Below are positions 34,194 through 43,119 of a DNA stretch of 64,000 nt, piece by piece. The position numbers and the translations under genes are program-made. The stretch spans positions 152,494-216,493 of the forward strand of contig NZ_JADFTZ010000004.1 in the NCBI RefSeq assembly GCF_015223105.1, written 5' to 3'. The stretch comes from Flavobacterium proteolyticum. Lineage in GTDB: Bacteria > Bacteroidota > Bacteroidia > Flavobacteriales > Flavobacteriaceae. Within the stretch, counting starts at the first letter, position 1, and the number at the start of each line of letters is the position of its first letter. The notes below the pieces were generated by a model. That model was not told the origin of the DNA. It saw only the letters and a list, made by a program, of their open reading frames with translations, and made no database searches.

Positions 34194-35558
34194 TTAAATC
34201 GTCATTGAAAATAGCTTGGTTTCTGGGGCTTTTCGGATTAATCTTAAATCGAATGCCATACAGATATTTCTAACGAATGGTTTTCCTTTTTCGGTTACGG
34301 TTATGGTATCGTCTTGAATCGTTAAAAATCCATCCTCTTGCATTTCTTCTAAGCTGGCTAATACCGAAGGTAACTCAGGAAAATCTAGAGCTTTGTCTTT
34401 CCAAGAAGTGGTAAATTGACACATTAAATTCAGAATATGTCTTCTGATAATTAAATCTTCTGGTGTTAAAACGTGACCTCTGAAAATGGGTAATTGATTA
34501 TCGGCTAAATGCGTGTAATAATCTTCGATAGTTTTTTCGTTTTGAGCAAAACTGTACCAGCTATCGCTAATAGAAGAAACGCCTAAACCAATCATTAATT
34601 GGGTTTTTGAAGCGGTATAGCCCATGAAATTACGATGTAGTTTTCCTTCTTTAAATGAAGTAAACATGCTGTCATTTTCTAAGGCAAAGTGGTCCATTCC
34701 AATTTCGTGGTAGCCGTTTTGTGCCAATTGTTTTTTACCTTCTTCATACAACATTCGTTTTTCGTCGTCTTTTGGTAAATCCTCGTCTTTAAATCCACGT
34801 TGTCCGTTGCCTTTAATCCATGGCACGTGCGCGTAACTATAAAATGCTAATCTGTCAGGTTGTAACGATTTGGTTTTATCAATTGTATCTTTAACATCGG
34901 CTAATGTTTGAAAAGGTAATCCGAAAATCAAATCGTGACCAATTGACGTATATCCAATTTCTTTTGCCCAAAAAGTAACTTTAGCCACATTATGAAAAGG
35001 TTGAATTCTATGAATGGCTTCTTGTACTTTTGGCGAATAATCTTGCACACCAAAACTTACGCGTCTAAAGCCTAAATCGTATAATTTTTGTAGGTGTTGT
35101 TTTGTAGTATTGTTGGGATGTCCTTCAAAACTAAACTCATGTTCTTCTGCTTTTGTTGCATATTGAAATATACCTTTTATTAAATATTCAAGATTTTCTG
35201 GTGAGAAGAACGTTGGGGTACCGCCACCTAAGTGAATTTCTTTAATAATCGGTTTTCTTGGGAATAAATCGCAATATAATTTCCATTCTTTGATAACGGC
35301 TGCTATGTAAGGGTCTTCCACTTCATGGCGTTTGGTAATTCTTTTGTTGCAACCACAAAACGTACACAAACTTTCGCAAAAAGGAAGGTGAATGTATAGA
35401 CTAATACCTTCTGTAGCATTGGATTCTTTGAAAGATTGTAACAGCGTTCGTTTCCAATCATCTAAGTGGAATTTTTCTTCCTCCCAGTAAGGAACTGTAG
35501 GGTAACTGGTATAGCGAGGTCCTGGAACATTATATTTTTGGACAATTGAGACTGACAT
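34194..35558 (-). CDS. hemN: Oxygen-independent coproporphyrinogen III oxidase
   Basis: The 454-residue radical SAM enzyme has the cluster motif CESLCTFCGC in the context LYIHLPFC, then IHLGGGTPTFFSP and the HemN C-terminal domain. The additional Cys right after the CxxxCxxC motif (CGC) is the HemN hallmark that separates it from HemW. It converts coproporphyrinogen III to protoporphyrinogen IX without oxygen. Palindromes at 35612 and 35636 lie in its upstream region and could be FNR/CRP-type operators. The start MSVSIVQKYNVPGPRYTSYPT is typical. Confidence 0.94.
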   Translation of the reverse strand: MSVSIVQKYNVPGPRYTSYPTVPYWEEEKFHLDDWKRTLLQSFKESNATEGISLYIHLPFCESLCTFCGCNKRITKRHEVEDPYIAAVIKEWKLYCDLFPRKPIIKEIHLGGGTPTFFSPENLEYLIKGIFQYATKAEEHEFSFEGHPNNTTKQHLQKLYDLGFRRVSFGVQDYSPKVQEAIHRIQPFHNVAKVTFWAKEIGYTSIGHDLIFGLPFQTLADVKDTIDKTKSLQPDRLAFYSYAHVPWIKGNGQRGFKDEDLPKDDEKRMLYEEGKKQLAQNGYHEIGMDHFALENDSMFTSFKEGKLHRNFMGYTASKTQLMIGLGVSSISDSWYSFAQNEKTIEDYYTHLADNQLPIFRGHVLTPEDLIIRRHILNLMCQFTTSWKDKALDFPELPSVLASLEEMQEDGFLTIQDDTITVTEKGKPFVRNICMAFDLRLIRKAPETKLFSMTI

Positions 35559-35611
35559 AGCAATAGATTTTTAGCACTGTACAAACTTAAAGCGCTTCTG
35601 AAAAATAAAAA

Positions 35612-35651
35612 ATGATAATTGTCATATTTGATTTGTGTAACAAATATTACA
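35612..35651. promoter_or_regulatory. Putative CRP/FNR-family operators between hemN and the thioredoxin gene
   Basis: TGTAACAAATATTACA at 35636-35651 is a perfect TGTAA-N6-TTACA dyad, the form recognised by CRP/FNR-family regulators. ATGATAATTGTCAT at 35612-35625 is a second near-perfect dyad. They lie 54-93 bases upstream of hemN, an enzyme expected to respond to oxygen. The regulator is inferred. Confidence 0.5.
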
Positions 35652-35672
35652 GAAGAAAGCTTTTTCAAATCG

Positions 35673-35680
35673 TATCTTTG
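35673..35680 (+). promoter_or_regulatory. Possible promoter -7 box of the thioredoxin gene
   Basis: TATCTTTG fits TANNTTTG exactly, 20 bases upstream of the start codon. A matching TTG at the expected distance is not seen, so the palindrome just upstream may replace it. Confidence 0.4.
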
Positions 35681-35700
35681 AAGTAGAAAAATAATAGATT

Positions 35701-36003
35701 ATGAATGCGAAATTTAATGATATAATAAACGGTAATGATTTGGTTTTAGTAGATTTCTATGCCGATTGGTGTGGCCCTTGTAAAATGATGTCGCCTATAT
35801 TGCAAGAAGTGAAGTTAGATTTAAAAGATGCTGTAAAAATTATTAAAGTGAATGTTGACCAACACCAAGATTTGGCAAGTCATTTTATGGTAAGAGGAGT
35901 GCCAACCTTAATGTTATTTAAAACAGGAAAAATGTTATGGCGCCAATCAGGAGTTTTGAGTGCTAGAGATTTATCAGCTATAATTAGTAATCATTTAAAT
36001 TGA
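35701..36003 (+). CDS. Thioredoxin
   Basis: The 100-residue protein has the active site W23-C24-G-P-C27 in FYADWCGPCKMM, the conserved cis-Pro in VRGVPTLMLF and no signal peptide, so it is cytoplasmic. It reduces disulfides of target enzymes. It leads a group with a rhodanese lipoprotein and a DUF2892 membrane protein, a combination linked to sulfur or redox handling. It is one of probably several thioredoxins, so no symbol is given. Confidence 0.9.
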   Translation: MNAKFNDIINGNDLVLVDFYADWCGPCKMMSPILQEVKLDLKDAVKIIKVNVDQHQDLASHFMVRGVPTLMLFKTGKMLWRQSGVLSARDLSAIISNHLN

Positions 36004-36048
36004 TTTTTTGTATATTTATAAACGAAAACAAACTAAAACATAAAAATA

Positions 36049-36438
36049 ATGAAATTAAAAGTATTGAGTTTGGTCATTCTATTTTTTGGATTGACTTCTT
36101 GTTTGAAGAATCAAGCAGATGGTGTTCAAGTGTTAGATGTAGCCAAATATGAAAAAAAAATGACTCAGTCTGATGTACAATTGGTTGATGTTAGAACGCC
36201 AGAAGAGTTTAATGAGGGGCATTTAGAAAATGCTATAAATATTGATGTAACAGCAGATGATTTTGATGCTAAAGTTGCGAGTTTAGATAAAGAAAAACCT
36301 GTGATGGTATATTGTAAACTTGGAGGAAGAAGTTCTAAAGCGGCAACGAGATTAAAAGAATTGGGATTCAAAAATATTTCGGATTTAGAGGGAGGAATCA
36401 CCAATTGGACAAACGAGAATAAACCAACAGTTAAATAA
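36049..36438 (+). CDS. Rhodanese-domain lipoprotein
   Basis: The 129-residue protein has a lipobox ending LTSC18 and one rhodanese domain: LVDVRTPEEFNEGHLENAINID, then the active loop Y-C89-KLGGRSS. It should transfer sulfane sulfur in the periplasm, anchored to a membrane. The loop CKLGGRS is the six-residue type of sulfurtransferases. It follows the thioredoxin gene by 45 bases. Confidence 0.9.
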   Translation: MKLKVLSLVILFFGLTSCLKNQADGVQVLDVAKYEKKMTQSDVQLVDVRTPEEFNEGHLENAINIDVTADDFDAKVASLDKEKPVMVYCKLGGRSSKAATRLKELGFKNISDLEGGITNWTNENKPTVK

Positions 36439-36455
36439 ACTTAATACTTTAAATT

Positions 36456-36668
36456 ATGAAAAAAAATGTAGGTACAGGTGACCGTTTTTTACGCGTCATG
36501 ATTGGTGTTATTGCGCTAATTTTAGGACTTTCAGGAATGTTAGAAGGAACTATGAAATGGGTAGCATTAGGTGTAGGTGCCGTTATGGTAGTTACAGCTT
36601 CAGTACAGTTTTGCCCGCTTTACACTTTATTAGGAATTAATACTTGTAAAGTAAAACCGAAAAAATAA
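36456..36668 (+). CDS. DUF2892 inner-membrane protein
   Basis: The 70-residue protein has two helices (about 13-28 and 34-52), the N-terminal NVGTGDRFLRVMIGV and Cys pair FCPLYTLLGINTC, the DUF2892 pattern often fused or next to rhodaneses (YgaP-like). It lies 17 bases after the rhodanese gene and probably works with it in sulfur transport. Confidence 0.85.
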   Translation: MKKNVGTGDRFLRVMIGVIALILGLSGMLEGTMKWVALGVGAVMVVTASVQFCPLYTLLGINTCKVKPKK

Positions 36669-36735
36669 AAATTTATCAAATTATAGTATAAGTATGATTT
36701 ACTTCGGTAAATTGTACTTTTTTATTTTATACCCT

Positions 36736-37068
36736 ATGATAACTTGGAACGATTTTGAAAAAGTTGAAATGCGCGTTGGAACTATCTTGGATGTACAAGA
36801 TTTTCCAAAAGCAAATAAACCTGCGTATCAATTAACAATTGATTTTGGTGTTGAATTAGGAATTAAAAAATCTTCGGCACAAATAACCAAACGTTATACA
36901 AAAGAAGATTTAATTGGGAAACAAATTATTGCCGTGGTCAATTTTCCTAAAAAACAAATTGCGGATTTTATGAGCGAATGTTTGGTGTTGGGTTCGGTAG
37001 GTGAGGAGAATGATATTGTTTTGCTGACTTCTGATATTCCAGTTGAAAATGGGTTGCGTATTGGATAA
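36736..37068 (+). CDS. CsaA-like tRNA-binding domain protein
   Basis: The 110-residue protein is a single tRNA-binding OB fold: VEMRVGTILDVQDFPKANKPAYQLTIDFG, then KKSSAQITKRYT and VVNFPKKQIADFMSECLVLG. It belongs with CsaA, a dimeric tRNA-binding or chaperone-like protein. The frame is open from 36694, but the conserved start is MITWNDFEKVEMRVG at 36736. Its terminator is shared with the converging PUR-like gene. Confidence 0.88.
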   Translation: MITWNDFEKVEMRVGTILDVQDFPKANKPAYQLTIDFGVELGIKKSSAQITKRYTKEDLIGKQIIAVVNFPKKQIADFMSECLVLGSVGEENDIVLLTSDIPVENGLRIG

Positions 37069-37071
37069 AAA

Positions 37072-37103
37072 AAATCCCAAATTCAATTAAGAGTTTGGGA
37101 TTT
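37072..37103. terminator. Bidirectional terminator
   Basis: AAATCCCAAA and TTTGGGATTT form a stem between the CsaA-like and PUR-like genes, with A and T tracts on the outer sides. Confidence 0.8.
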
Positions 37104-37122
37104 GTATTTTGTAATCTTACGA

Positions 37123-37497
37123 TTAAATATCGTCAAAATCAATATTAGTAAAACTTTCCGCTGATTTTACTTCGTCGTTTCCTTCAGCATAAATTTCTCT
37201 TTTAAAATCTTTTTGATGTCTTTCTGAGATTACTTCTTCTCCTTTTTGGTCTAGAACAAAATCAGTCATTTCATCTAAAATTTCTCTGAAAGCAGCGAAA
37301 TCTTCTTTGTACAAATAAATTTTGTGTTTTTTAAAGTGAAATGAACCATCTTCTTCTGTAAACTTTTTACTTTCAGTAATGGTAATGTAGTAATCATCTG
37401 CTTTTGTAGCTCTTACATCAAAGAAATACGTTCTTCTTCCTGCACGCAATACTTTAGAAAAAATATCTTCTTTTTCTAACATGTCATTTTCTCTCAT
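37123..37497 (-). CDS. PUR-family nucleic-acid-binding protein (DUF3276)
   Basis: The 124-residue protein is of the bacterial PUR-alpha-like family (DUF3276), common in Bacteroidota and spirochetes: FSKVLRAGRRTYFFDVRATKADDYYITITESKK, then KIYLYKEDFAAFREILDEM, the two PUR repeat halves. It should bind single-stranded DNA or RNA. The start MRENDMLEKEDIF is kept because flavobacterial members begin this way; a Met at position 6 is the alternative. Confidence 0.85.
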   Translation of the reverse strand: MRENDMLEKEDIFSKVLRAGRRTYFFDVRATKADDYYITITESKKFTEEDGSFHFKKHKIYLYKEDFAAFREILDEMTDFVLDQKGEEVISERHQKDFKREIYAEGNDEVKSAESFTNIDFDDI

Positions 37498-37566
37498 AAT
37501 CCTACTGTCAATTAATTAGTGTTATAGCGTCTCAAAAATCTAAAAAAAATCGGATAAAACAAAATT

Positions 37567-39333
37567 TTAGTCAATTTCTTTTTCCGAAAGTTGTTTTAAG
37601 TATAACTCTTTGTAGTACCCATTAAGGTCTAATAGTTGGGAATGAGTACCTTGCTCTTTGATTTTTCCTTCGTCTAATATGATAATCCAATCCGCATTTT
37701 TGGCAGAAGAAACTCGGTGACTCACAATTATAGTCGTTTTGTCTTTGCAATAGTCTAATAAATTGTTCAAAATGGTTTCTTCGGTTTCAGTATCAACAGC
37801 GCTTAAGCAATCGTCTAAAAGAAGTACAGGAGCGTTCTTAATTAATGCTCTTGCAATAGAAACACGTTGCTTTTGTCCACCCGATAATGTAATACCTCGT
37901 TCGCCCAAAACCGTTTCATATTGTTGATTAAAATTCATAATATTATCATGAACGACTGCTTTTTTAGCGGCTTCCATTACTTCTTCGTCAGTAGCATTTT
38001 CATTACCGAATTTGATGTTATTTTTAATACTATCCGAAAACAAGAAAGCATCTTGTGGCACCACACTGATTTGATTACGTAAATCAAATAAATTTAAGTC
38101 TTTGATGTCTTTATTGTCAATAGAAACCGTTCCTGAAGACGTATCATACAAACGACTTATTAAAGTTAAAAGAGTCGATTTTCCTGAACCTGTTTTTCCT
38201 AAAATAGCTAAGGTTTTTCCTTTTTTAACTTCAAATGAAATTTCGTCTAAAGCTTTGATTTTGGTGTCTTCGTATTCGAAAGAAACCTTATCAAATTTAA
38301 TTGCGCCTTCAATTGGAGTATGACTGCTTACTGTATTTTTAATTTCTGGTTCTTCTTTTAGGAATTCATTGATACGTTTTTGCGAAGCTTCTGCTTCTTG
38401 AACTAATGAAGAAACCCAACCTAAAGATGCTACCGGCCATGTCAACATATTGATGTATAAAATGAATTGGGCAATAACTCCAATACTTGCAATTTCAGGA
38501 TCGTTATTGATGTACATAGAACCACCAACATAAACTACTACCAAGTTACTCAATCCAATAAGCAGAATCATCAACGGACCAAAAAGGGAGTTTACTTTGG
38601 CTAAATCCATGGCTTTTACTTTACTTTCATCACTTAATTTAGTGAAATCTTCTTGCTTTTTGCCTTCGATAGCATAAGCTTTAATTACTCGAATTCCAGA
38701 GAAAATTTCTTGTGTAAAAGAAGAAAGCGTTGATAAGTTCTTTTGGAATTCGCCACTTCTTTTATGAATCATCGAACTAATTTTGAAAATACTGTATGAT
38801 AAAAGTGGTAATGGTAATAAGGAGTACAAAGTTAGTTTTGGAGAAATATTGTACATATAAATCACTACAATCGTAAAACGCATTAAAGTGTTTAAGGAAT
38901 ACATTACGGCTGGACCTACATACATTCTTACTTTTCCAACATCTTCGCTAATGCGATTCATCAAATCTCCAGTGCGATTGCGTTTGTAGAAACTTTGGGT
39001 TAACGTTTGATAGTGATTGAAAATTTCGTTCTTCAAATCAAATTCTACATGACGCGACATTACAATTAAGGTTTGACGCATTAAGAATGTGAAAAATCCG
39101 GCGATAATTGTAGTTCCTAAAATCAGTAAAATGTTGTGAAATAATGTTTTCTGAAACCTAAGTAGGTCACCATCAGGGTTTTTTACGTAGTCTTCAATTA
39201 CTTTTATGGAGTTTCCAATCAACTCTGGAGTGAATAAAGAGAAGATTTGCGCTACAATTGTAATAAATATTCCAAGCAGGAAACGATATTTATATTTGAC
39301 AAAGTATTTGTTTAAATATTGTAATTCTTTCAT
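37567..39333 (-). CDS. ABC exporter half-transporter, MsbA/MdlB-like
   Basis: The 588-residue protein has a six-helix ABC transmembrane domain (about 17-320) and a nucleotide-binding domain with Walker A GKTGSGKST, Q-loop PQDAFLF, signature LSGGQKQR, Walker B VLLLDDC and H-loop SHRVSS. One gene encodes both parts, so it should homodimerise. Substrate (lipid, drug or peptide) is not apparent. The Walker B ends in Asp-Asp-Cys instead of Asp-Glu, so the usual catalytic Glu is Asp here, which occurs in one half of heterodimeric exporters. Confidence 0.9.
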   Translation of the reverse strand: MKELQYLNKYFVKYKYRFLLGIFITIVAQIFSLFTPELIGNSIKVIEDYVKNPDGDLLRFQKTLFHNILLILGTTIIAGFFTFLMRQTLIVMSRHVEFDLKNEIFNHYQTLTQSFYKRNRTGDLMNRISEDVGKVRMYVGPAVMYSLNTLMRFTIVVIYMYNISPKLTLYSLLPLPLLSYSIFKISSMIHKRSGEFQKNLSTLSSFTQEIFSGIRVIKAYAIEGKKQEDFTKLSDESKVKAMDLAKVNSLFGPLMILLIGLSNLVVVYVGGSMYINNDPEIASIGVIAQFILYINMLTWPVASLGWVSSLVQEAEASQKRINEFLKEEPEIKNTVSSHTPIEGAIKFDKVSFEYEDTKIKALDEISFEVKKGKTLAILGKTGSGKSTLLTLISRLYDTSSGTVSIDNKDIKDLNLFDLRNQISVVPQDAFLFSDSIKNNIKFGNENATDEEVMEAAKKAVVHDNIMNFNQQYETVLGERGITLSGGQKQRVSIARALIKNAPVLLLDDCLSAVDTETEETILNNLLDYCKDKTTIIVSHRVSSAKNADWIIILDEGKIKEQGTHSQLLDLNGYYKELYLKQLSEKEID

Positions 39334-39526
39334 AGTATTCTTTAGTGCGATAACATTTCTGTATCAAATTCATTAAAAAGATAATCAATTGATAATGAAC
39401 GATTATCGGGTTTTTTAGCTTTTCATTGCTAAATTATTAAAATAAATATAATTTTATGAATCATTTTAAAATTATTCGTAATATTGTAATTAAATATTGA
39501 ATAATTTTCAACTCAACTCAAATCGC

Positions 39527-40630
39527 ATGACAGCAGAATTATTAAAAGCAAATGAGCTTCATAAAGTAGATCCAGTTTTTGGTCAGGTATCTTTTGATGG
39601 TCATGAACAAGTTGTATTTTGTCACGACAAAGATACAGGATTAAAAGCAATTATTGGAATTCATAACACAGTTTTAGGACCTGCATTAGGAGGAACTAGA
39701 ATGTGGAATTATACTAACGAATGGGAAGCGTTAAACGACGTTTTGCGTTTGTCTCGTGGAATGACTTTCAAAAACTCAATTTCGGGATTAAATTTAGGTG
39801 GAGGAAAAGCGGTTATCATTGGTGACGCTAAAACTCAAAAAACACCTGAATTAATGCGTCGTTTTGGACAATTTGTAGATTCATTATCTGGAAAATATAT
39901 CACTGCTGAAGACGTAGGAATGGAAACCAAAGACATGGATACAGTAAATGAAGTAACAAAACACGTTGCGGGTATTTCTGTTGAAAGAGGTGGTTCTGGA
40001 AATCCTTCTCCTGTTACAGCTTACGGTGTTTTCATGGGAATGAAAGCAGCAGCTAAATACAAATTTGGTTCTGATAATTTAGAAGGTAAAAGTGTTTTAG
40101 TACAAGGAATTGGTCACGTTGGCGAAGTTTTAGTACAACACTTAACTGAAAGTGGTGCAATCGTTACGATTACAGATATCAACGAAGATAGAGTACATCA
40201 AGTAGGAGCGAAGTACGGAGCTAAAATCTTTACAGGTGCTGATTTATACAGTGCTGATGTAGATATTTACGCACCATGTGCTTTAGGAGCTACTATTAAT
40301 GATGCTACTATCAACAACATTAAAGCTTCTATTATTGCTGGTGCGGCTAACAACCAATTAGCTAACGAAGCAGTTCACGGAAAAATCTTAAAAGAAAAAG
40401 GTATTTTATATGCACCTGATTTCTTAATCAATGCAGGTGGTGTTATCAACGTGTATTCTGAATTAGTTAAATGGACGAATGCTCAGGTTATGGAAAAAAC
40501 AGAAAACATCTACAACACAGCATTAGAGATTTTCAAATTTGCAGATGATAACAACATCACTACGCATCAAGCGGCTTTCTCAATGGCGCAAAAACGTATT
40601 GATGATGCAAAAAATGAATTAAAGAAGTAA
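39527..40630 (+). CDS. Leucine dehydrogenase-type amino-acid dehydrogenase
   Basis: The 367-residue Glu/Leu/Phe/Val dehydrogenase has GPALGGTRMW, catalytic Lys in LGGGKAVIIGD, the nucleotide-binding GIGHVGE, and the C-terminal helix YAPDFLINAGGVI. It deaminates branched amino acids with NAD. The frame opens at 39497, but conserved sequence begins MTAELLKANELH at 39527. A hairpin follows the stop. Leucine versus valine preference cannot be read off. Confidence 0.9.
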   Translation: MTAELLKANELHKVDPVFGQVSFDGHEQVVFCHDKDTGLKAIIGIHNTVLGPALGGTRMWNYTNEWEALNDVLRLSRGMTFKNSISGLNLGGGKAVIIGDAKTQKTPELMRRFGQFVDSLSGKYITAEDVGMETKDMDTVNEVTKHVAGISVERGGSGNPSPVTAYGVFMGMKAAAKYKFGSDNLEGKSVLVQGIGHVGEVLVQHLTESGAIVTITDINEDRVHQVGAKYGAKIFTGADLYSADVDIYAPCALGATINDATINNIKASIIAGAANNQLANEAVHGKILKEKGILYAPDFLINAGGVINVYSELVKWTNAQVMEKTENIYNTALEIFKFADDNNITTHQAAFSMAQKRIDDAKNELKK

Positions 40631-40658
40631 TTCGTTTTAAATAAAATTGTATTTTTGC

Positions 40659-40686
40659 AGAGCGAAAGAGGCAACTTTTTCGCTCT
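40659..40686 (+). terminator. Hairpin between the dehydrogenase gene and nusB
   Basis: AGAGCGAAA and TTTCGCTCT form a 9-base stem, followed by only a weak T tract. A TATTTTTG box at 40650 next to it might be the nusB promoter. Confidence 0.55.
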
Positions 40687-40713
40687 CTTAATTTTATAAA
40701 GTTCTTAATTAGT

Positions 40714-41655
40714 ATGTTAAACAGAAGACATATCCGAGTAAAAGTGATGCAAAGTATTTATGCAATGCACCAACACCAATCTGATAATTTGGATAAAGAA
40801 GAAAAATTCCTTTTTCAAAGTATCGAAAATACCCAAAACTTGTATCTTTTATTGCTTTCGGCACTTATCGAAATCAAAAAGAAAGAAGAGGAATACATCG
40901 ATTTGGCTTCTAAAAAACATTTAGCTACTAAAGAAGAGCGCAATCCCAATTTAAAATTTATCAATAATAAAGTTTTGGTTTTATTATCAGAATCGGAAGC
41001 ATTGGAAACTGCTTTAGATGATAATAACATCAACAACTGGAAATTGAATGATGATATTATTTTGTCTTTAATAGAAACAATTAAAGAAAGCGAATTATAT
41101 CAAAATTACATGCAGAAACCTGTCGGTAGTTTTGAAGATGATAAAAATTTCATTGCCGATTTATATACCGAAGTAATTGCTCCAAGTGATCGTTTATACG
41201 ATTATTTAGAAGATTATAAATTAACTTGGGTAGATGATTTGCCTGGAATTAATACTTTAATTGTGAAGCAAATCAAACAATTAAAATCGGAACATGAGGC
41301 TTTGGTTATTCCTAAAGTATATAAAGATTCTGACGATAAAGAGTTTGTAAAGAATTTGTTTAGAAAGACAGTTTTAAATGAAGTTGAATTATCTAAAGAA
41401 TATATTGATAAAACGCCAAATTGGGATGTTGAACGTATTGCTGAAATTGATACGATTATCTTAAAAATGGCAATTTGTGAGTTGTTGAAATTTCCATCTA
41501 TTCCAACGAAAGTAACAATTAACGAATATTTAGAGATTGCAAAGGAGTATTCTACACCAAAAAGTAGTATTTTTATAAACGGAATTTTAGATAACTTGGT
41601 TAAAGAATTTACTCAAAACGGGAAATTAAAAAAATCAGGTAGAGGTTTATTATAA
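40714..41655 (+). CDS. nusB: Transcription antitermination factor NusB, long Bacteroidota form
   Basis: The 313-residue protein has the NusB helical domain in its C-terminal half: WDVERIAEIDTIILKMAICELL, then PTKVTINEYLEIAKEYSTPKSSIFINGILD. Standard NusB is near 140 residues; the extra 150-residue N-terminal part starting MLNRRHIRVKVMQSIYAMHQ is usual in Bacteroidota. It acts with NusE/S10 on boxA of rRNA. It precedes two unrelated small genes by short gaps. Confidence 0.92.
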   Translation: MLNRRHIRVKVMQSIYAMHQHQSDNLDKEEKFLFQSIENTQNLYLLLLSALIEIKKKEEEYIDLASKKHLATKEERNPNLKFINNKVLVLLSESEALETALDDNNINNWKLNDDIILSLIETIKESELYQNYMQKPVGSFEDDKNFIADLYTEVIAPSDRLYDYLEDYKLTWVDDLPGINTLIVKQIKQLKSEHEALVIPKVYKDSDDKEFVKNLFRKTVLNEVELSKEYIDKTPNWDVERIAEIDTIILKMAICELLKFPSIPTKVTINEYLEIAKEYSTPKSSIFINGILDNLVKEFTQNGKLKKSGRGLL

Positions 41656-41666
41656 ATTTTAATAGT

Positions 41667-42134
41667 ATGATAAGAAAATCAGTTGGGTTCTTAGCCCTTT
41701 CGTTAGTTGTATTAACTACTGCATGTAAACAAGAAAGTGCAGCAGATAAAATTACAGATGCTGATATGCAAACCATAGAAGCTGAAAAAGCATTAATTGG
41801 AAAATTACCAAAAATTGAATTAGATAAAGAAATTCATGATTTTGGTACAATTAAAGAAGGAGATAAAGTTGAAACTGAATTTATTGTGAAAAATGTTGGT
41901 GAATCTGATTTAATTATTGCTGATGCCAAAGGAAGTTGTGGATGTACTGTTCCAAAACCGCCAAAAGATCCAATTAAACCAGGAGAATCAGCCCCTATAA
42001 AAGTTTCTTTTGATTCTAAAAACAAACCAGGAGAACAAGAAAAAACAGTAACGTTAACGACTAATACTGAGAATGGTCATGAAACGTTTAAAATTAAAGC
42101 AAAAGTAACACCAGCTACAGGAGTAGCTAATTAA
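41667..42134 (+). CDS. DUF1573 lipoprotein
   Basis: The 155-residue protein has a lipobox ending LTTAC20 and the DUF1573 Ig-like domain (EIHDFGTIKEGDKVETEFIVKNVGESDLII, then KGSCGCTVPKPPKDPIKPGESAPIKVSFDSKNKPG). The SCGCT motif is the family hallmark. Function is unknown. It is 11 bases after nusB and 10 before yajC. Confidence 0.9.
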   Translation: MIRKSVGFLALSLVVLTTACKQESAADKITDADMQTIEAEKALIGKLPKIELDKEIHDFGTIKEGDKVETEFIVKNVGESDLIIADAKGSCGCTVPKPPKDPIKPGESAPIKVSFDSKNKPGEQEKTVTLTTNTENGHETFKIKAKVTPATGVAN

Positions 42135-42144
42135 TAAGCAACGT

Positions 42145-42414
42145 ATGAATCCAAGTTTAGCAATACAAATTGTATTAATGATTGCCGTGTTTTATTTTTT
42201 ATTAATAAGACCACAACAACAAAGAGCCAAAAAAGAAAAAGCATTTGAAACTGGACTAAAAGTGGGTGATAGAATTATCACTAAAGCTGGAATCCACGGT
42301 AAAGTGGCAGAGATGAATGAAGATACTGTAGTAGTTGAAACTATGGCAGGTAAAATCAAAATGGAAAAATCTGCTATTTCAATGGAAATGAGTGCTAAAT
42401 TAGCAGCAAAATAA
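42145..42414 (+). CDS. yajC: Preprotein translocase subunit YajC
   Basis: The 89-residue protein has one N-terminal helix (about 4-20), FLLIRPQQQRAKKEKAF, and LKVGDRIITKAGIHGKVAEMNEDTVVVE, the YajC signature. It associates with SecDF at the inner membrane. The gene closes the nusB group and is followed by a strong terminator. Confidence 0.95.
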   Translation: MNPSLAIQIVLMIAVFYFLLIRPQQQRAKKEKAFETGLKVGDRIITKAGIHGKVAEMNEDTVVVETMAGKIKMEKSAISMEMSAKLAAK

Positions 42415-42430
42415 GATTTTTTAATATAGT

Positions 42431-42467
42431 AAAAAGCCGAATTTCAATTTAGAAATTCGGCTTTTTT
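42431..42467. terminator. Bidirectional terminator
   Basis: AAAAAGCCGAATTTC pairs with GAAATTCGGCTTTTTT between yajC and the converging YdeI-like gene. Confidence 0.85.
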
Positions 42468-43044
42468 ATGCTCTGTATTTGTCATTTAAACCTCGACCTT
42501 CTAATATCATTGTAATGACTTTTTCTAAACGAGTCATTTGCGTCTTTTCTTGCTTAGCCGAAGTAATGTATTCGATGAATTCTCTTTGTTTGTATGGAGA
42601 AAACGAATTGAATTTAGAAGATAGTTCTAAATTTCTATCTAATTCTTTTTGCAGTAATTCAGGGATAATGGTTTCTTTTTTCTCTTTTGGAATTGCCAAT
42701 CCTTTTTCTTCAATTTCAATGGCTTCTTTTATGTACGCTAAAATTAATTTTTCATCAATTTCATTTACTGAATTAAATCGCATTTGGCGAAGTGATTTTG
42801 TGTTTTCTTCATTCGCATTGATAAGCAGTTTTTTTTCATCTTTCAAAAACACTCCATTATAGAACCAAATTCCAAAATAGGATTTAAAACCACCAATTCC
42901 CAACACATTTTTATTGTTGTATGTATAAACAGGGCCGCCCCATTTTGTTGTTTCAACTAAAGGCGTTTTACGAATGATAGCATGCAATTGCTCTAATTCG
43001 TTTTCCCATTGATTGGTTTTATTCCATTTATTATCTTTTTCCAA
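42466..43044 (-). CDS. YdeI/DUF1801-like protein
   Basis: The 192-residue protein has an N-terminal DUF1801-like domain (ETTKWGGPVYTYNNKNVLGIGGFKSYFGIWFYNGVFL) and a C-terminal part ending KQREFIEYITSAKQEKTQMTRLEKVITMILEGRG, typical of YdeI or OmpD-associated proteins. The family is annotated as a bacteriocin-protection group from limited data. No membrane signal is seen. Confidence 0.8.
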   Translation of the reverse strand: MEKDNKWNKTNQWENELEQLHAIIRKTPLVETTKWGGPVYTYNNKNVLGIGGFKSYFGIWFYNGVFLKDEKKLLINANEENTKSLRQMRFNSVNEIDEKLILAYIKEAIEIEEKGLAIPKEKKETIIPELLQKELDRNLELSSKFNSFSPYKQREFIEYITSAKQEKTQMTRLEKVITMILEGRGLNDKYRA

Positions 43045-43084
43045 AGTGATAACGATTTATTTATCAAATGTAAAGAATCTTCAT

Positions 43085-43110
43085 AAAAAAAGAGGAACAT
43101 CGTCCTCTTT
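43085..43110 (-). terminator. Terminator of the M28 peptidase gene
   Basis: AAAGAGGA and TCCTCTTT pair around ACATCG, with T residues following on the reverse strand. Confidence 0.75.
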
Positions 43111-43119
43111 AATTTGATT

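Noticed and set aside
37567..39333. Assigning the ABC exporter as msbA
   Set aside because: Several paralogues of this type exist in flavobacteria and no substrate-specific feature is visible.
42479..42862. 127-codon forward frame
   Set aside because: It is antisense to the YdeI-like gene and its Ser/Phe-rich sequence is a typical shadow.
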